The notes under the pieces were generated by a model, which was given only the letters and a program-made list of their open reading frames with translations, was not told the DNA's origin and ran no database searches. A program made the position numbers and the translations under genes. A stretch of DNA of 64,000 nt, from assembly GCF_001975225.1 (NCBI RefSeq), contig NZ_CP019445.1:186001-250000 (forward strand). The letters run 5' to 3'. Of the stretch, positions 33,555 through 42,526 are shown in pieces. The DNA comes from Kosakonia cowanii JCM 10956 = DSM 18146. Lineage in GTDB: Bacteria; Pseudomonadota; Gammaproteobacteria; Enterobacterales; Enterobacteriaceae. Each line of letters opens with the position of its first letter. Positions within the stretch are counted from its first letter, which is position 1.

Positions 33555-33974
33555 TCAGCGGAACTTCACCTCGAGCGTCTCGCTGCCAAAACGGTTTTTG
33601 TCCTGGGTGCCGATCATCGCGCCCAGGTCGATCATCATTACCACAATAATCGCCACCGGGATCAGGCGTCCCACCGCCCACGCCAGCGTGCCGTCGAGCA
33701 TCGTCCAGTTACCTGACAGCAGCATCCACGCCAGCACCATCAGCAGCGCCCAGCCGCCGTGACGACCGCGATCGTGCAGCCGTTTGACCATCACGCAGGC
33801 GGTCGGCCAGATCAGGCAGACGAGAATAAACGCCGCCGTCTGAAAATCGAGCATGCCGCCATTCGCCAGCACAAACAGCAGGGTCATGCTCACCACCCAC
33901 AGCACCATCCAGATCCAGAAATCGCGGCGTCCAATGCGCCCCTTAAACGAAAACAACCACTGCTGTATGCCCAT
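33555..33974 (-). CDS. yiiR: DUF805 inner-membrane protein YiiR
   Basis: Function unknown. 139 residues with three or four hydrophobic helices; the N-terminus MGIQQWLFSFKGRIGRRDFW is the DUF805 signature (FSFKGRIGRRDFW), and KRLHDRGRHGGWALLM is the second conserved block. Its stop directly abuts the convergent fpr stop. Placement between fpr and yiiQ matches E. coli. Confidence 0.88.
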   Translation of the reverse strand: MGIQQWLFSFKGRIGRRDFWIWMVLWVVSMTLLFVLANGGMLDFQTAAFILVCLIWPTACVMVKRLHDRGRHGGWALLMVLAWMLLSGNWTMLDGTLAWAVGRLIPVAIIVVMMIDLGAMIGTQDKNRFGSETLEVKFR

Positions 33975-34087
33975 GTAAGGTTCCTTATTATCGTAATAGC
34001 GGCTAGTGTACCCTGGCGGCGGGAGTTTTTGACAAGGCCGCCCAATCTCGTTTTAATCGTCAGCACACTCTACAGAGGGGGATGTGA

Positions 34088-34687
34088 ATGAAAGCACGGC
34101 GTTACCACTTTTGGCTGCTCTTTTCCGCGCTGGCGTTCTGCGCGCCGGGTTGGGCAGAAGAGGCGCCAGCCGCCGTCACCGCGCCCTATTTACTGCCGGG
34201 CGCCCCCACCTTTGATGAATCGATCAGCCAGTTCCGGGAGAAGTTCAATACCGACAATCCCACGCTTGCGCTGAACGAGTTTCGCGCTGTTGATAGCCGC
34301 AGCGATCGCGCCAACCTGACGCGCGCGGCTACGCGCATCAACGATTATCTCTATGCCTCCACGGCGCTTGAGCGCGGCACGTTAAAGATCAAATCGATGC
34401 AGATCACCTGGCTGCCGGTGCAGGGGCCGGAGCAGAAAGCGACGAAAGCGAAGGCGCAGGAGTATATGAGCGCCTTTATCCGCGCCTTCTCTCCGACCAT
34501 GACCGCGGCGCAAAGCATGCAAAAAGTACAAAAGCTGCTGACCAATGGCAAAAGCAAGGCCTACTACGCTGAGACGGAAGGCGCGGTGCGCTATGTGGTG
34601 GCAGACAACGGCGAAAAGGGGCTAACCTTCGCGGTTGAACCGATTAAGCTGACGCTATCTGAACCTCTCGAAGGGAACAATAAATGA
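34088..34687 (+). CDS. yiiQ: DUF1454 periplasmic protein YiiQ
   Basis: Function unknown. 199 residues with a cleavable signal peptide (basic MKARRYHFWLL, hydrophobic core, likely cut after GWA near residue 22). The rest is soluble and strongly like E. coli YiiQ (APTFDESISQFREKFN, LNEFRAVDS, STALERGTLKIKS). Preceded by GAGGGGG. Transcribed with tpiA in the same direction, 107 bp upstream of it. Confidence 0.9.
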   Translation: MKARRYHFWLLFSALAFCAPGWAEEAPAAVTAPYLLPGAPTFDESISQFREKFNTDNPTLALNEFRAVDSRSDRANLTRAATRINDYLYASTALERGTLKIKSMQITWLPVQGPEQKATKAKAQEYMSAFIRAFSPTMTAAQSMQKVQKLLTNGKSKAYYAETEGAVRYVVADNGEKGLTFAVEPIKLTLSEPLEGNNK

Positions 34688-34794
34688 CAAAAAGCAAAGC
34701 CTTTCAGGGGAGGGATCTCTATACTGTTTCTCAGACCATGCTGCCCTGACGGGCGGCCATTTTCATTAATTCGCCAAGCGCGTGGAGAGTAAAA

Positions 34795-35562
34795 ATGCGA
34801 CATCCTTTAGTGATGGGTAACTGGAAGTTGAACGGCAGCCGCCACATGGTTAACGAACTGATTGCCAACCTGCGTACCGAACTGGCGGGCGTTTCAGGCT
34901 GCGGCGTGGCGATTGCGCCGCCGAACCTCTACCTGGATCTGGCAAAACACGCCGCTGACGGCAGCCACATCATCCTCGGCGCGCAGAATGTTGATACCAA
35001 CCTCTCTGGCGCGTTCACCGGCGAAACCTCCGCTGAAATGCTGAAAGATATCGGCGCTAAATACATCATCATCGGCCACTCTGAGCGTCGTACTTACCAC
35101 GCTGAATCCGATGAGCTGATCGCGAAAAAATTCGCCGTGCTGAAAGAGCAGGGTCTGGTTCCGGTGCTGTGCATCGGTGAAACTGAAGCGGAAAACGAAG
35201 CGGGTAAAACCGAAGAAGTGTGCGCTCGCCAGATCGATGCCGTGCTGAAAACGCAGGGCGCGAGCGCGTTCGAAGGCGTGGTTATCGCGTACGAACCCGT
35301 TTGGGCGATCGGTACCGGCAAATCCGCTACCCCGGCGCAGGCTCAGGCCGTGCACAAATTTATCCGTGACCACATTGCTAAAGCCGACGCGAAAGTGGCT
35401 GAGCAAGTGATCATCCAGTACGGCGGTTCTGTTAACGCCAGCAACGCGGCAGAACTCTTTGCCCAGCCGGATATCGACGGCGCGCTGGTTGGCGGTGCTT
35501 CCCTGAAAGCCGACGCCTTCGCAGTGATCGTTAAAGCTGCTGAAGCCGCTAAACAGGCGTAA
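34795..35562 (+). CDS. tpiA: Triosephosphate isomerase
   Basis: Interconverts dihydroxyacetone phosphate and glyceraldehyde 3-phosphate; connects the glycerol and rhamnose routes in this window to glycolysis. 255 residues. Catalytic residues are visible in GNWKLNG (Lys), IIGHSERR (His) and [12 protein letters not shown] (Glu plus loop 6). TGGAGAG ribosome site. Codon use looks more biased than its neighbours, as expected for a highly expressed gene. Confidence 0.98.
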   Translation: MRHPLVMGNWKLNGSRHMVNELIANLRTELAGVSGCGVAIAPPNLYLDLAKHAADGSHIILGAQNVDTNLSGAFTGETSAEMLKDIGAKYIIIGHSERRTYHAESDELIAKKFAVLKEQGLVPVLCIGETEAENEAGKTEEVCARQIDAVLKTQGASAFEGVVIAYEPVWAIGTGKSATPAQAQAVHKFIRDHIAKADAKVAEQVIIQYGGSVNASNAAELFAQPDIDGALVGGASLKADAFAVIVKAAEAAKQA

Positions 35563-35569
35563 TGCTGCT

Positions 35570-35593
35570 ACCCTCTCCCGCCCGGGAGAGGGT
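35570..35593. terminator. Perfect CCCTCTCC-type hairpin between tpiA and the convergent transporter
   Basis: Eleven-bp perfect stem ACCCTCTCCCG/CGGGAGAGGGT with a 2-base loop, followed by a weak pyrimidine tract. Placed between two convergent genes, it could serve both. Confidence 0.72.
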
Positions 35594-35598
35594 CTCTT

Positions 35599-36903
35599 CT
35601 ACAATTTCCCCAGTACTTTAAACCACGCGTAATCAAGCGGCAGCAACAGCAGATAACTCACCAGCGCCAGCGCCAGGCAGAGCAGCATCCCCGCGCGCGC
35701 AGGCACTTTGCCGAGCGCCATCGCCACCACAATCGGCGAAGCCTGATAGGGCAATAGCGGCGTCGAATAGCCCAGCACCTGAATCATAATCACCGACAGT
35801 AGCGGAAAACCGGTGGCGTCAGCAAAGCTTTGCGCCAGCGTGGTAAACAGCGCCGGGACGCCGTTGGCGGTCATTATAAAATTGAGCGCGGTGGTAATGC
35901 CGGTGAGCGCGAGAAAACTGGTGAACGGGCGTTCGGCATCGAGCGGCATCACATGCAGCAGCGCATCGCCCACCGCGCTACCGATACCGGTTTGCGTCAC
36001 GGTGATCGCCAGCCCCAAAATCCCGGCGACATAGATGCAGGTGCGGATATTTACCCCGCTGGAGAACTCATCGCCGGAGATAAAGCCAACGCGCGGTAGC
36101 AGCGTAACGAAAGCGGCTGCCAGCCCGGTCCACGCCGGGCCAATGCCGTGCCAGCTCTCCGTTACCCACAGCGTCAGCACCACCGCCAGCAGCCACGCGA
36201 GCCGCTTCTCATCCCCGCTCATGGGCGTAGAAGGCAGCGCTTCGCGCATCGCCTGCGGTTTACCGGGAAAGAGCCAGCAGATCAGGCCAATCAGAATTGC
36301 ACCTTTCAGGATCCCCAGCACCGGCGTGTGCAGCAGCAGATATGGCAAATAGTTGAGATGGATACCGTAGGAGCCTTCCGCCGCGCCGCTCATCACCAGA
36401 TTGGGAACGTTGGCAGGCAGAATGGTTGCCGAAAGTTGAAAGGTGCCGAAGCCAACCGCCAGCGCCAGGCCATACCACGCGCGCGTGCCCTCATTGATGC
36501 CAGCGCGTGCCGCCATCGCCGCGACAATCGGCATTAACAGCGCAATTCGCCCCATGTTGGAGGGCATAACAAACGCCAGCGCATAGCTGAGCAGCACCAC
36601 GCTTGCCACCATCTGCGGCCAGGAGCCGGTCATCTTCGCCGACAGCGCCCGCGCCGCGCGATCCGCCAACCCGGTCTTACGGATAGCCACGCCAAGCACA
36701 AAACCGCTAAACACCAGCCAGAAAGCGGACGAAGCAAAACCGCCAAAAATCACCTCCGGCGGCGCGATTTTCGCGATCATCGCAGCGGTGAAAAAGAGCA
36801 GCGCAGTGATGAACTCCGGCAACAGCGACGTCGCCCAGAGAATAATAGTGATACCGACGATAACAGAGGGAAGGAACAGAGGGTGTGAAAGCCAGAGCGA
36901 CAT
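35599..36903 (-). CDS. SLC13/DASS-family anion transporter
   Basis: Inner-membrane permease of the divalent anion:sodium symporter family, which carries dicarboxylates, sulfate or similar anions; the substrate cannot be told from sequence. 434 residues with about twelve membrane spans. Family-like blocks: VMPSNMGRIALLMPIV and, in the second half, IMTANGVPALFTTLAQS and STPLLPYQASPIVVAM. The start has AGGAG six bases upstream. It interrupts the E. coli order tpiA-cdh, with no regulator or enzyme beside it, so it was probably inserted in this lineage. Confidence 0.82.
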   Translation of the reverse strand: MSLWLSHPLFLPSVIVGITIILWATSLLPEFITALLFFTAAMIAKIAPPEVIFGGFASSAFWLVFSGFVLGVAIRKTGLADRAARALSAKMTGSWPQMVASVVLLSYALAFVMPSNMGRIALLMPIVAAMAARAGINEGTRAWYGLALAVGFGTFQLSATILPANVPNLVMSGAAEGSYGIHLNYLPYLLLHTPVLGILKGAILIGLICWLFPGKPQAMREALPSTPMSGDEKRLAWLLAVVLTLWVTESWHGIGPAWTGLAAAFVTLLPRVGFISGDEFSSGVNIRTCIYVAGILGLAITVTQTGIGSAVGDALLHVMPLDAERPFTSFLALTGITTALNFIMTANGVPALFTTLAQSFADATGFPLLSVIMIQVLGYSTPLLPYQASPIVVAMALGKVPARAGMLLCLALALVSYLLLLPLDYAWFKVLGKL

Positions 36904-36976
36904 GCCTGTCTCCTGTAGATTTTTTCAGCAAGTCTACGGGGACAGGCAGAGTGAGTAAATGCGAATTATGGTGGGG

Positions 36977-37735
36977 TTATTTGAGGATCTCGCACTGATG
37001 ATCCTGAATCTCTTCCGCCGATGCGCGGTTTAACGCCAGCAGATTTCGCTCTGTCGCCAGCAGCACAAACGAGCCGTCCGACTGCTGCGCCAACGCCAGT
37101 GCAAAGCGACCCATATGTGCTTTCGCATCCGGCACCTCTTCCGCCAGCATCAGGAAGGGGCTACGCTGCGCCAGCTCTGCCGCCGTTACACGCCGGGCTA
37201 AATACTCATGCCCAAGCAGCCCGCCGGGAAACACCAGCCACTGGCTACTGATGCGCCCGGCATTCTCATCAAGCTTTTCGCGCACGTCGGTACGCAGGCA
37301 GGAGATATGAATATGGAAATGGTTCTGCGTGCGGCCAGAGCGGGAGTTAATCGCCAGCGAGACCGCCTCATCCGGGATCGGACTGCCGCGCCGAGTGCTC
37401 ATCACATCGCGTGATTGCCAGGACTGCCAGAAGAAGTTCGGCGTAGCAGACTTAAGCAGTACCGGGCTTTCGGTGCCGTTAACCAGATAGGTGGGCATTA
37501 ACAAATACTGCAACGGGCCGTTGCGGTCCTTCATTAACACATAGCCGTTTTTGAAATTAACCTGCTCGCAGGGTGCGGGGTTGTTGTGATTACGCATATT
37601 GGGCAGGCACTGCTGAAAGACGATTTGGCGCAACGCGTCCGGGTTGCTGGTGAACTTCATCCAAATCCATACACCTGCGGCTGCAACGACAATCAGGACC
37701 AGCAGGGCAATCATAAGACGTTTAACAGTTTTCAT
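36977..37735 (-). CDS. cdh: CDP-diacylglycerol diphosphatase
   Basis: Hydrolyses CDP-diacylglycerol to phosphatidate and CMP at the inner membrane. 252 residues from [13 protein letters not shown], with one N-terminal membrane anchor (about residues 7-25). The HIT-like catalytic histidine motif NHFHIHIS is at about residue 150. AAGGAAG ribosome site ahead of ATG 37735; the frame is open 30 codons more but without support. Between sbp and the inserted transporter, same strand. Confidence 0.94.
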   Translation of the reverse strand: MKTVKRLMIALLVLIVVAAAGVWIWMKFTSNPDALRQIVFQQCLPNMRNHNNPAPCEQVNFKNGYVLMKDRNGPLQYLLMPTYLVNGTESPVLLKSATPNFFWQSWQSRDVMSTRRGSPIPDEAVSLAINSRSGRTQNHFHIHISCLRTDVREKLDENAGRISSQWLVFPGGLLGHEYLARRVTAAELAQRSPFLMLAEEVPDAKAHMGRFALALAQQSDGSFVLLATERNLLALNRASAEEIQDHQCEILK

Positions 37736-37803
37736 TTTCCGCTTCCTTTGCTGAAAGAAACGGCATAATAGCGCAAAAATTAAACGAAGTGACACATCGA
37801 TTT

Positions 37804-37832
37804 TGCCGGATAGCACTGACGCCATCCGGCTG
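37804..37832. repeat. REP-like palindrome after sbp
   Basis: TGCCGGATAGC...GCCATCCGGCTG, an inverted repeat of REP type with a short centre, 16 bp beyond the sbp stop. Confidence 0.75.
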
Positions 37833-37847
37833 GTTTAACAGTAAAAA

Positions 37848-38837
37848 TTAGCGTTTGCTGATCTCATCAAAGGTGCCGCCGTTGGCGAAGTGCTCTTTCT
37901 GCGCCTTGCTCCAGCCGCCGAACACATCATCAATGGTGAACAATTTCAGTTTCGGGAATTCGCTGGCGTACTTCGCCGCAACCTGCGCATCACGCGGGCG
38001 GTAGAAGTTCTTCGCGGCAATCTCCTGCCCTTCTGGCGAGTAGAGATATTTCAGATAGGCTTCCGCCACTTTCTGAGTGCCCTTTTTATCCGCAACTTTA
38101 TCGACCACCGACACGGTCGGCTCGGCGAGGATAGATTCACTCGGGGTGACGATCTCAAACTTATCTTTGCCCAGTTCTTTGGTCGCCAGCAGCGCTTCGT
38201 TTTCCCACGCAATCAGCACATCGCCAATCCCGCGTTCCACGAAGGTGTTGGTCGCGCCGCGCGCGCCGGAGTCGAGCACTTCGACGTTTTTGTACAGCGC
38301 TTTAACAAACTCCTGCGCTTTAGCCTGATCGCCGCCGTTCTGATGCAGAGCGTAGCCCCAGGCCGCCAGGTAGTTCCAGCGTGCGCCACCGGAGCTTTTC
38401 GGGTTCGGCGTGATAACGGAGACGCCCGGTTTTACCAGATCGTTCCAGTCATGAATCTGTTTCGGGTTGCCTTTACGCACCAGGAAGACAATGGTCGAAG
38501 TGTAGGGTGCAGAGTTGTCGGGCAGGCGTTTGATCCAGTTTTTATCGATACGACCGCGTTCGGCAATCGCGTCGACGTCATAGGCCAGCGCCAGCGTCAC
38601 CACATCGGCGTCAATACCGTTGATAACCGAAGTCGCCTGTTTGCCGGAGCCGCCGTGCGACTGGCGGATCACCACATTGTCGCCGGTCTCCTGTTTCCAG
38701 TGCGCGCTGAACGCTTTGTTGTACTGCTCGTACAGTTCACGCGTCGGATCGTAAGACACGTTCAATAGTTGAATATCTTTTGCCAGTACGCTGCTGGAAG
38801 CCAGCAGCAGCGTTAAGCCCACGCCCCATTTATTCAT
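37848..38837 (-). CDS. sbp: Periplasmic sulfate-binding protein
   Basis: Delivers sulfate (and thiosulfate) to the CysUWA ABC importer. 329 residues from [20 protein letters not shown]; cleavage after VLA leaves [27 protein letters not shown] and [19 protein letters not shown] contact the anion. The 43 in-frame codons upstream are non-coding leader. Monocistronic; probably under CysB, but no site was identified. Confidence 0.97.
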   Translation of the reverse strand: MNKWGVGLTLLLASSSVLAKDIQLLNVSYDPTRELYEQYNKAFSAHWKQETGDNVVIRQSHGGSGKQATSVINGIDADVVTLALAYDVDAIAERGRIDKNWIKRLPDNSAPYTSTIVFLVRKGNPKQIHDWNDLVKPGVSVITPNPKSSGGARWNYLAAWGYALHQNGGDQAKAQEFVKALYKNVEVLDSGARGATNTFVERGIGDVLIAWENEALLATKELGKDKFEIVTPSESILAEPTVSVVDKVADKKGTQKVAEAYLKYLYSPEGQEIAAKNFYRPRDAQVAAKYASEFPKLKLFTIDDVFGGWSKAQKEHFANGGTFDEISKR

Positions 38838-38946
38838 TGCCCGCTCTCTTCGGTTGTCAATTTTGATGACACCAGCCTGCCAGAAAGGGATCCGATGATT
38901 AAAGAATAAAAAAAGATTGGCTATAACTTTGAGGAATATATTGCGG

Positions 38947-38975
38947 TAAAAAAACGCCCTCAGCAACGAGGGCGT
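38947..38975 (-). terminator. Terminator after pfkA
   Basis: Stem ACGCCCTC/GAGGGCGT on the minus strand with a 6-base loop and a T7 tract, 9 bp beyond the pfkA stop. Confidence 0.92.
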
Positions 38976-38983
38976 ATTGCGTA

Positions 38984-39946
38984 TCAGTAGAGCTTTTTGG
39001 CGCAGTCCAGCCAGTCGCCTTTGAACGGACGCTTCATGTTTTCAATCGCGTCGATGATGTCGTGATGCACCATTTTTTCGTTCTGGATGCCGACGCAGCG
39101 ACCGCCGTAGCCCTGCAGCAGCAGATCGATAGCGTAGGAACCCATGCGGGAGGCAAGTATGCGGTCGTAAGGCACCGGCGAACCGCCACGCTGGATGTGG
39201 CCCAGCACGGTCGCGCGAGTTTCGCGCTGCGTTTCGCTCTCAATATACTTCGCCAGCTCGTCGATATCGCAGATGTGCTCGGTGATCGCCACAATCGCGT
39301 GTTTTTTACCTTTGGCGATACCAGCTTTGATCTCGGCTACCAGGTCTTCGCGGTTGAACTCCACTTCCGGCAGAACGATAAACTCACACCCGCCGGCAAT
39401 GGCTGCGGCCAGGGTCAGATCGCCACAGTAACGGCCCATCACTTCAACGATGGAGATACGCTGGTGTGAAGAGGAGGTGTCGCGCAGGCGGTCAATCGCT
39501 TCAACCACGGTTTGCAGCGCAGTGAAGTAGCCGATGGTGTAGTCGGTACCGGCAACGTCGTTATCGATGGTGCCCAGCAGACCGATGCACGGGAAGCCCA
39601 TTTCGGTCAGGCGCTTCGCGCCCATGTAGGAGCCGTCGCCGCCGATAACGACCAGCGCGTCAATGCCGCGCTTTTTCATATTTTCGATAGCCACGGCACG
39701 GATATGCTCTTCGCGGAACTCCGGGAAGCGGGCAGAGCCGAGGAAGGTACCGCCGCGGTTGATCATGTCAGACACGCTGTAGCGGTCGAGCTGGATCATC
39801 CGGTCTTCATACAGGCCCAGGTAGCCGTCGTAGATACCTGCAACTTCCAGACCTTCTGTTAATGCTGCACGGACAACGCCGCGGATGGCGGCATTCATGC
39901 CTGGCGCATCACCGCCGCTTGTCAACACACCGATTTTTTTAATCAT
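38984..39946 (-). CDS. pfkA: ATP-dependent 6-phosphofructokinase I
   Basis: Committed step of glycolysis, activated by ADP and inhibited by PEP; homotetramer. 320 residues from [20 protein letters not shown]. Catalytic aspartate lies in [16 protein letters not shown] (about residue 127) and the ATP loop in GGDGSYMGA (about 102). The upstream frame extension is rejected since MIKK is the known N-terminus. A Cra palindrome lies 104 bp upstream. Confidence 0.98.
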   Translation of the reverse strand: MIKKIGVLTSGGDAPGMNAAIRGVVRAALTEGLEVAGIYDGYLGLYEDRMIQLDRYSVSDMINRGGTFLGSARFPEFREEHIRAVAIENMKKRGIDALVVIGGDGSYMGAKRLTEMGFPCIGLLGTIDNDVAGTDYTIGYFTALQTVVEAIDRLRDTSSSHQRISIVEVMGRYCGDLTLAAAIAGGCEFIVLPEVEFNREDLVAEIKAGIAKGKKHAIVAITEHICDIDELAKYIESETQRETRATVLGHIQRGGSPVPYDRILASRMGSYAIDLLLQGYGGRCVGIQNEKMVHHDIIDAIENMKRPFKGDWLDCAKKLY

Positions 39947-40049
39947 GACTACCTCTGAACTTAGGAATGCAAAATAAAATTCTGTGGCCCGAAGCAACTC
40001 CCACGGGGAGCGAACAACAATGCTGCAAATAGTATCTCAATCCACTACT

Positions 40050-40065
40050 GCTGAATTGATTCAGG
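40050..40065. promoter_or_regulatory. Cra (FruR) operator upstream of pfkA
   Basis: GCTGAATTGATTCAGG, a near-perfect palindrome against the Cra consensus GCTGAAWCGWTTCAGC. The only gene reading away from it is pfkA, a known Cra-repressed gene in E. coli. Confidence 0.8.
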
Positions 40066-40147
40066 TCAGGCGAAATGGGGGTATTTTATACACAACCGCA
40101 CTGACTGACCCACACTTAAAAAACGCGTTACGAAAGCCTCTGCGGGC

Positions 40148-41032
40148 TTATCGTCCTTGAGGAACAACTGAGCACGGATCCTGATGAATAATCACATCGG
40201 AGCCGGGGAAACGGCGCAAAATCGCCTGCTCTACCTGTTCGGCGACAAGGTGCGCCTCAACCAGCGGCAGGTGATCGTCCATTTCCAGATGTATTTGAAT
40301 AAAGCGGGTCGGCCCTGACTGCCGCGTGCGAAGATCGTGAGCGCCTCTGACGCCCGGCCAGGAAGTGACAATATCAACAATTTCCTGACGCTCTCCATCG
40401 GGTAGTGCGCGATCTAGCAGCGCCTGTACCGCCTCATACCCCATACGCAACGCACTGTACAAGATATAGCCGCCGATACCCAGCGCAAACAGCGCATCCG
40501 CCCGGTGCCAGCCATACCACGCCAGCCCAAGCGCGATGAGAATAGCGCCGTTCATCATAACATCAGACTGATAATGAAGCATATCCGCGCGCACCGCCTG
40601 GCTGTGTGTTTTGCGCACAACCCAGCGCTGAAAGGTGACCAGAATCACAGTGCTGAGCAGCGCCACCAGCGTGACGGCAACGCCAATTCCCGCGGCCTGC
40701 AACGGCTCCGGCCGCGCAAGGTGCTGAATGCCGGTTAAAAAGAGGAACAGCGCGGAGCCCGAGATAAACATGCTCTGCGCCAGCGCGGCTAATGACTCCG
40801 CTTTGCCGTGCCCGAACGTATGCTCCTCATCTGCCGGTTGTAGCGAATAGCGCACCACCAGCAGGTTGGTGAGCGACGCGGCGATATCCACCAGCGAATC
40901 GACCAGCGCCGCCAGAATACTGACCGAACCGGTGTGCCACCAGGCGAAAATTTTAATCACCAGCAGCAGCGACGCCATGATGGTTGCCGCCATTGCCGCC
41001 CGTGTGACCAGCCGTCCATAAGATGCTTTCAT
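40148..41032 (-). CDS. fieF: Cation-efflux pump FieF (iron/zinc, CDF family)
   Basis: Proton-driven exporter of Fe2+ and Zn2+, a homodimer in the inner membrane. 294 residues, six shorter at the C-terminus than E. coli. Metal-site residues are visible in [11 protein letters not shown] (Asp45/Asp49 type) and [11 protein letters not shown] (His153/Asp157 type). Six membrane spans, then a cytoplasmic domain with [19 protein letters not shown]. Divergent neighbours absent; lies between pfkA and cpxP on the same strand. Confidence 0.95.
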   Translation of the reverse strand: MKASYGRLVTRAAMAATIMASLLLVIKIFAWWHTGSVSILAALVDSLVDIAASLTNLLVVRYSLQPADEEHTFGHGKAESLAALAQSMFISGSALFLFLTGIQHLARPEPLQAAGIGVAVTLVALLSTVILVTFQRWVVRKTHSQAVRADMLHYQSDVMMNGAILIALGLAWYGWHRADALFALGIGGYILYSALRMGYEAVQALLDRALPDGERQEIVDIVTSWPGVRGAHDLRTRQSGPTRFIQIHLEMDDHLPLVEAHLVAEQVEQAILRRFPGSDVIIHQDPCSVVPQGR

Positions 41033-41113
41033 ACACGCTCCTGCTTGTCGTTGGCGGAATTATAACGGATAGCAAAAGGAGCAATGGAGAAAATAGGGGC
41101 AGGAATTGCAGGC

Positions 41114-41171
41114 AAAAAAAACCCCCACATCATGTGGGGGAAGACAGGGATGGTGTCTATGGCAAGGAAAA
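41114..41171 (-). ncRNA. cpxQ: CpxQ, small RNA from the cpxP 3'UTR
   Basis: On the minus strand just after cpxP: TTTTCCTTGCCATAGACACC, then CATCCCTGTCTT, then a terminator stem CCCCCACAT/ATGTGGGGG with a T8 tract. This matches the roughly 58-nt RNase E product of cpxP mRNA that acts with Hfq to repress inner-membrane protein mRNAs. The 5' end (41171) is set by homology. Confidence 0.88.
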
Positions 41172-41181
41172 ACAGGGGTTG

Positions 41182-41679
41182 TTACCTGGTACTGCTACTA
41201 CTCATTACCGTCAACGGGGAGCTTTTTTGCATCTGCGCAACGTTACGCAGCTTTGCCATCCGTTGTTGGTGCTTCTGGTTTAAAACCGCTTGCTGCTCCG
41301 GCGTTAGCAGGTGGTACATCTGGTTGCGGACTTTCGCCATCTCAACCTGGCGAGCGACCTGCTCCTGCGCCATTTTTTCTGCCTGAGCGCGTACAGCGGT
41401 TTCATCAAATTTATCTGCGGTGACAAGGCTGTGCATTGTCTCCATTTCGCTAACATTAACAGGTGGCTGGTCGTGCCGCGCCTGTGTCATCAGATCCCGC
41501 ATCTGCTGGCGCTGATGTTCGGTCAGATTAATACCGTCGAACATATGGCTCTGAACACTGCGCTGTGCAATCCCTTCAGTCGGATGCCAGTTATCGCCTG
41601 TTACGGCTTCAGCAGCCTGGCTAACAGCGCTTAATGTCAGCGTTGAGGCCATGACGGCAGCGGTAACGATGCGCATCAT
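41182..41679 (-). CDS. cpxP: Periplasmic Cpx adaptor and inhibitor CpxP
   Basis: Binds and quiets CpxA, and is degraded with misfolded pilins under stress. 165 residues, signal peptide cut after SQA (about residue 22). Two LTxxQ motifs, LTEHQRQQM and LTPEQQAVL, define the Spy/CpxP family. Divergent from cpxR with a CpxR box between; its 3'UTR releases CpxQ. Confidence 0.96.
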   Translation of the reverse strand: MMRIVTAAVMASTLTLSAVSQAAEAVTGDNWHPTEGIAQRSVQSHMFDGINLTEHQRQQMRDLMTQARHDQPPVNVSEMETMHSLVTADKFDETAVRAQAEKMAQEQVARQVEMAKVRNQMYHLLTPEQQAVLNQKHQQRMAKLRNVAQMQKSSPLTVMSSSSTR

Positions 41680-41757
41680 TTACTCCAGTAACCTATTTGT
41701 CTCACGAGTGAACGAAAATCAGTCTACGATTCAGGCTGCAAACATGCGTCAGGGGGT

Positions 41758-41772
41758 GTAAAACAACGTAAA
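41758..41772. promoter_or_regulatory. CpxR box between cpxP and cpxR
   Basis: GTAAA-acaac-GTAAA is an exact CpxR consensus (GTAAA-N5-GTAAA). It serves cpxP and autoregulates cpxRA. Confidence 0.92.
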
Positions 41773-41827
41773 GTCATGGATTAGCGACGCTTGATGACGT
41801 AATTTCTGCCTCGGAGGTATTTAAACA

Positions 41828-42526
41828 ATGAATAAAATCCTTTTAGTAGATGATGACCGAGAGCTGACTTCCTTGTTAAAGGAACTTCTCGACATGGAAG
41901 GTTTTAACGTGCTCGTTGCCCATGACGGTGAACAGGCGCTCGACCTCCTTGATGACAGCATCGATTTGCTTTTGCTCGACGTGATGATGCCGAAGAAAAA
42001 CGGCATTGATACCCTTAAAGAGCTTCGCCAGACACACCAGACACCGGTAATCATGCTTACAGCCCGCGGCAGCGAGCTGGATCGCGTTCTCGGCCTTGAG
42101 CTGGGCGCGGATGACTATCTTCCGAAACCCTTTAACGATCGTGAACTCGTGGCGCGTATTCGCGCGATTTTGCGCCGCTCCCACTGGAGCGAACAGCAGC
42201 AGAACAGCGACAGCGGTTCGCCGACGCTGGAAGTGGACGCGCTTAGCCTCAATCCTGGCCGCCAGGAAGCGAGCTTTGACGGCCAGTCGCTGGAGCTTAC
42301 CGGCACCGAATTTACCCTGCTCTACCTGCTGGCTCAGCATTTAGGCCAGGTGGTGTCGCGTGAACACCTGAGCCAGGAAGTGCTGGGTAAACGTCTGACG
42401 CCGTTCGATCGCGCCATCGACATGCATATCTCCAACCTGCGCCGCAAACTGCCGGAGCGTAAAGATGGGCATCCGTGGTTTAAAACCCTGCGCGGCCGCG
42501 GTTATCTGATGGTCTCCGCTTCATGA
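41828..42526 (+). CDS. cpxR: Envelope stress response regulator CpxR
   Basis: OmpR-type response regulator. 232 residues. Receiver domain: DDD near residue 8, phospho-aspartate in LLLLDVMMPKK (about residue 51), Thr/Lys switch in MLTARG and LPKPF. Winged-HTH C-terminal domain from about 130 (LTGTEFTLLYLLA, RAIDMHISNLRRKL). Ribosome site CGGAGGT. Stop overlaps the cpxA start by four bases. Confidence 0.98.
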   Translation: MNKILLVDDDRELTSLLKELLDMEGFNVLVAHDGEQALDLLDDSIDLLLLDVMMPKKNGIDTLKELRQTHQTPVIMLTARGSELDRVLGLELGADDYLPKPFNDRELVARIRAILRRSHWSEQQQNSDSGSPTLEVDALSLNPGRQEASFDGQSLELTGTEFTLLYLLAQHLGQVVSREHLSQEVLGKRLTPFDRAIDMHISNLRRKLPERKDGHPWFKTLRGRGYLMVSAS

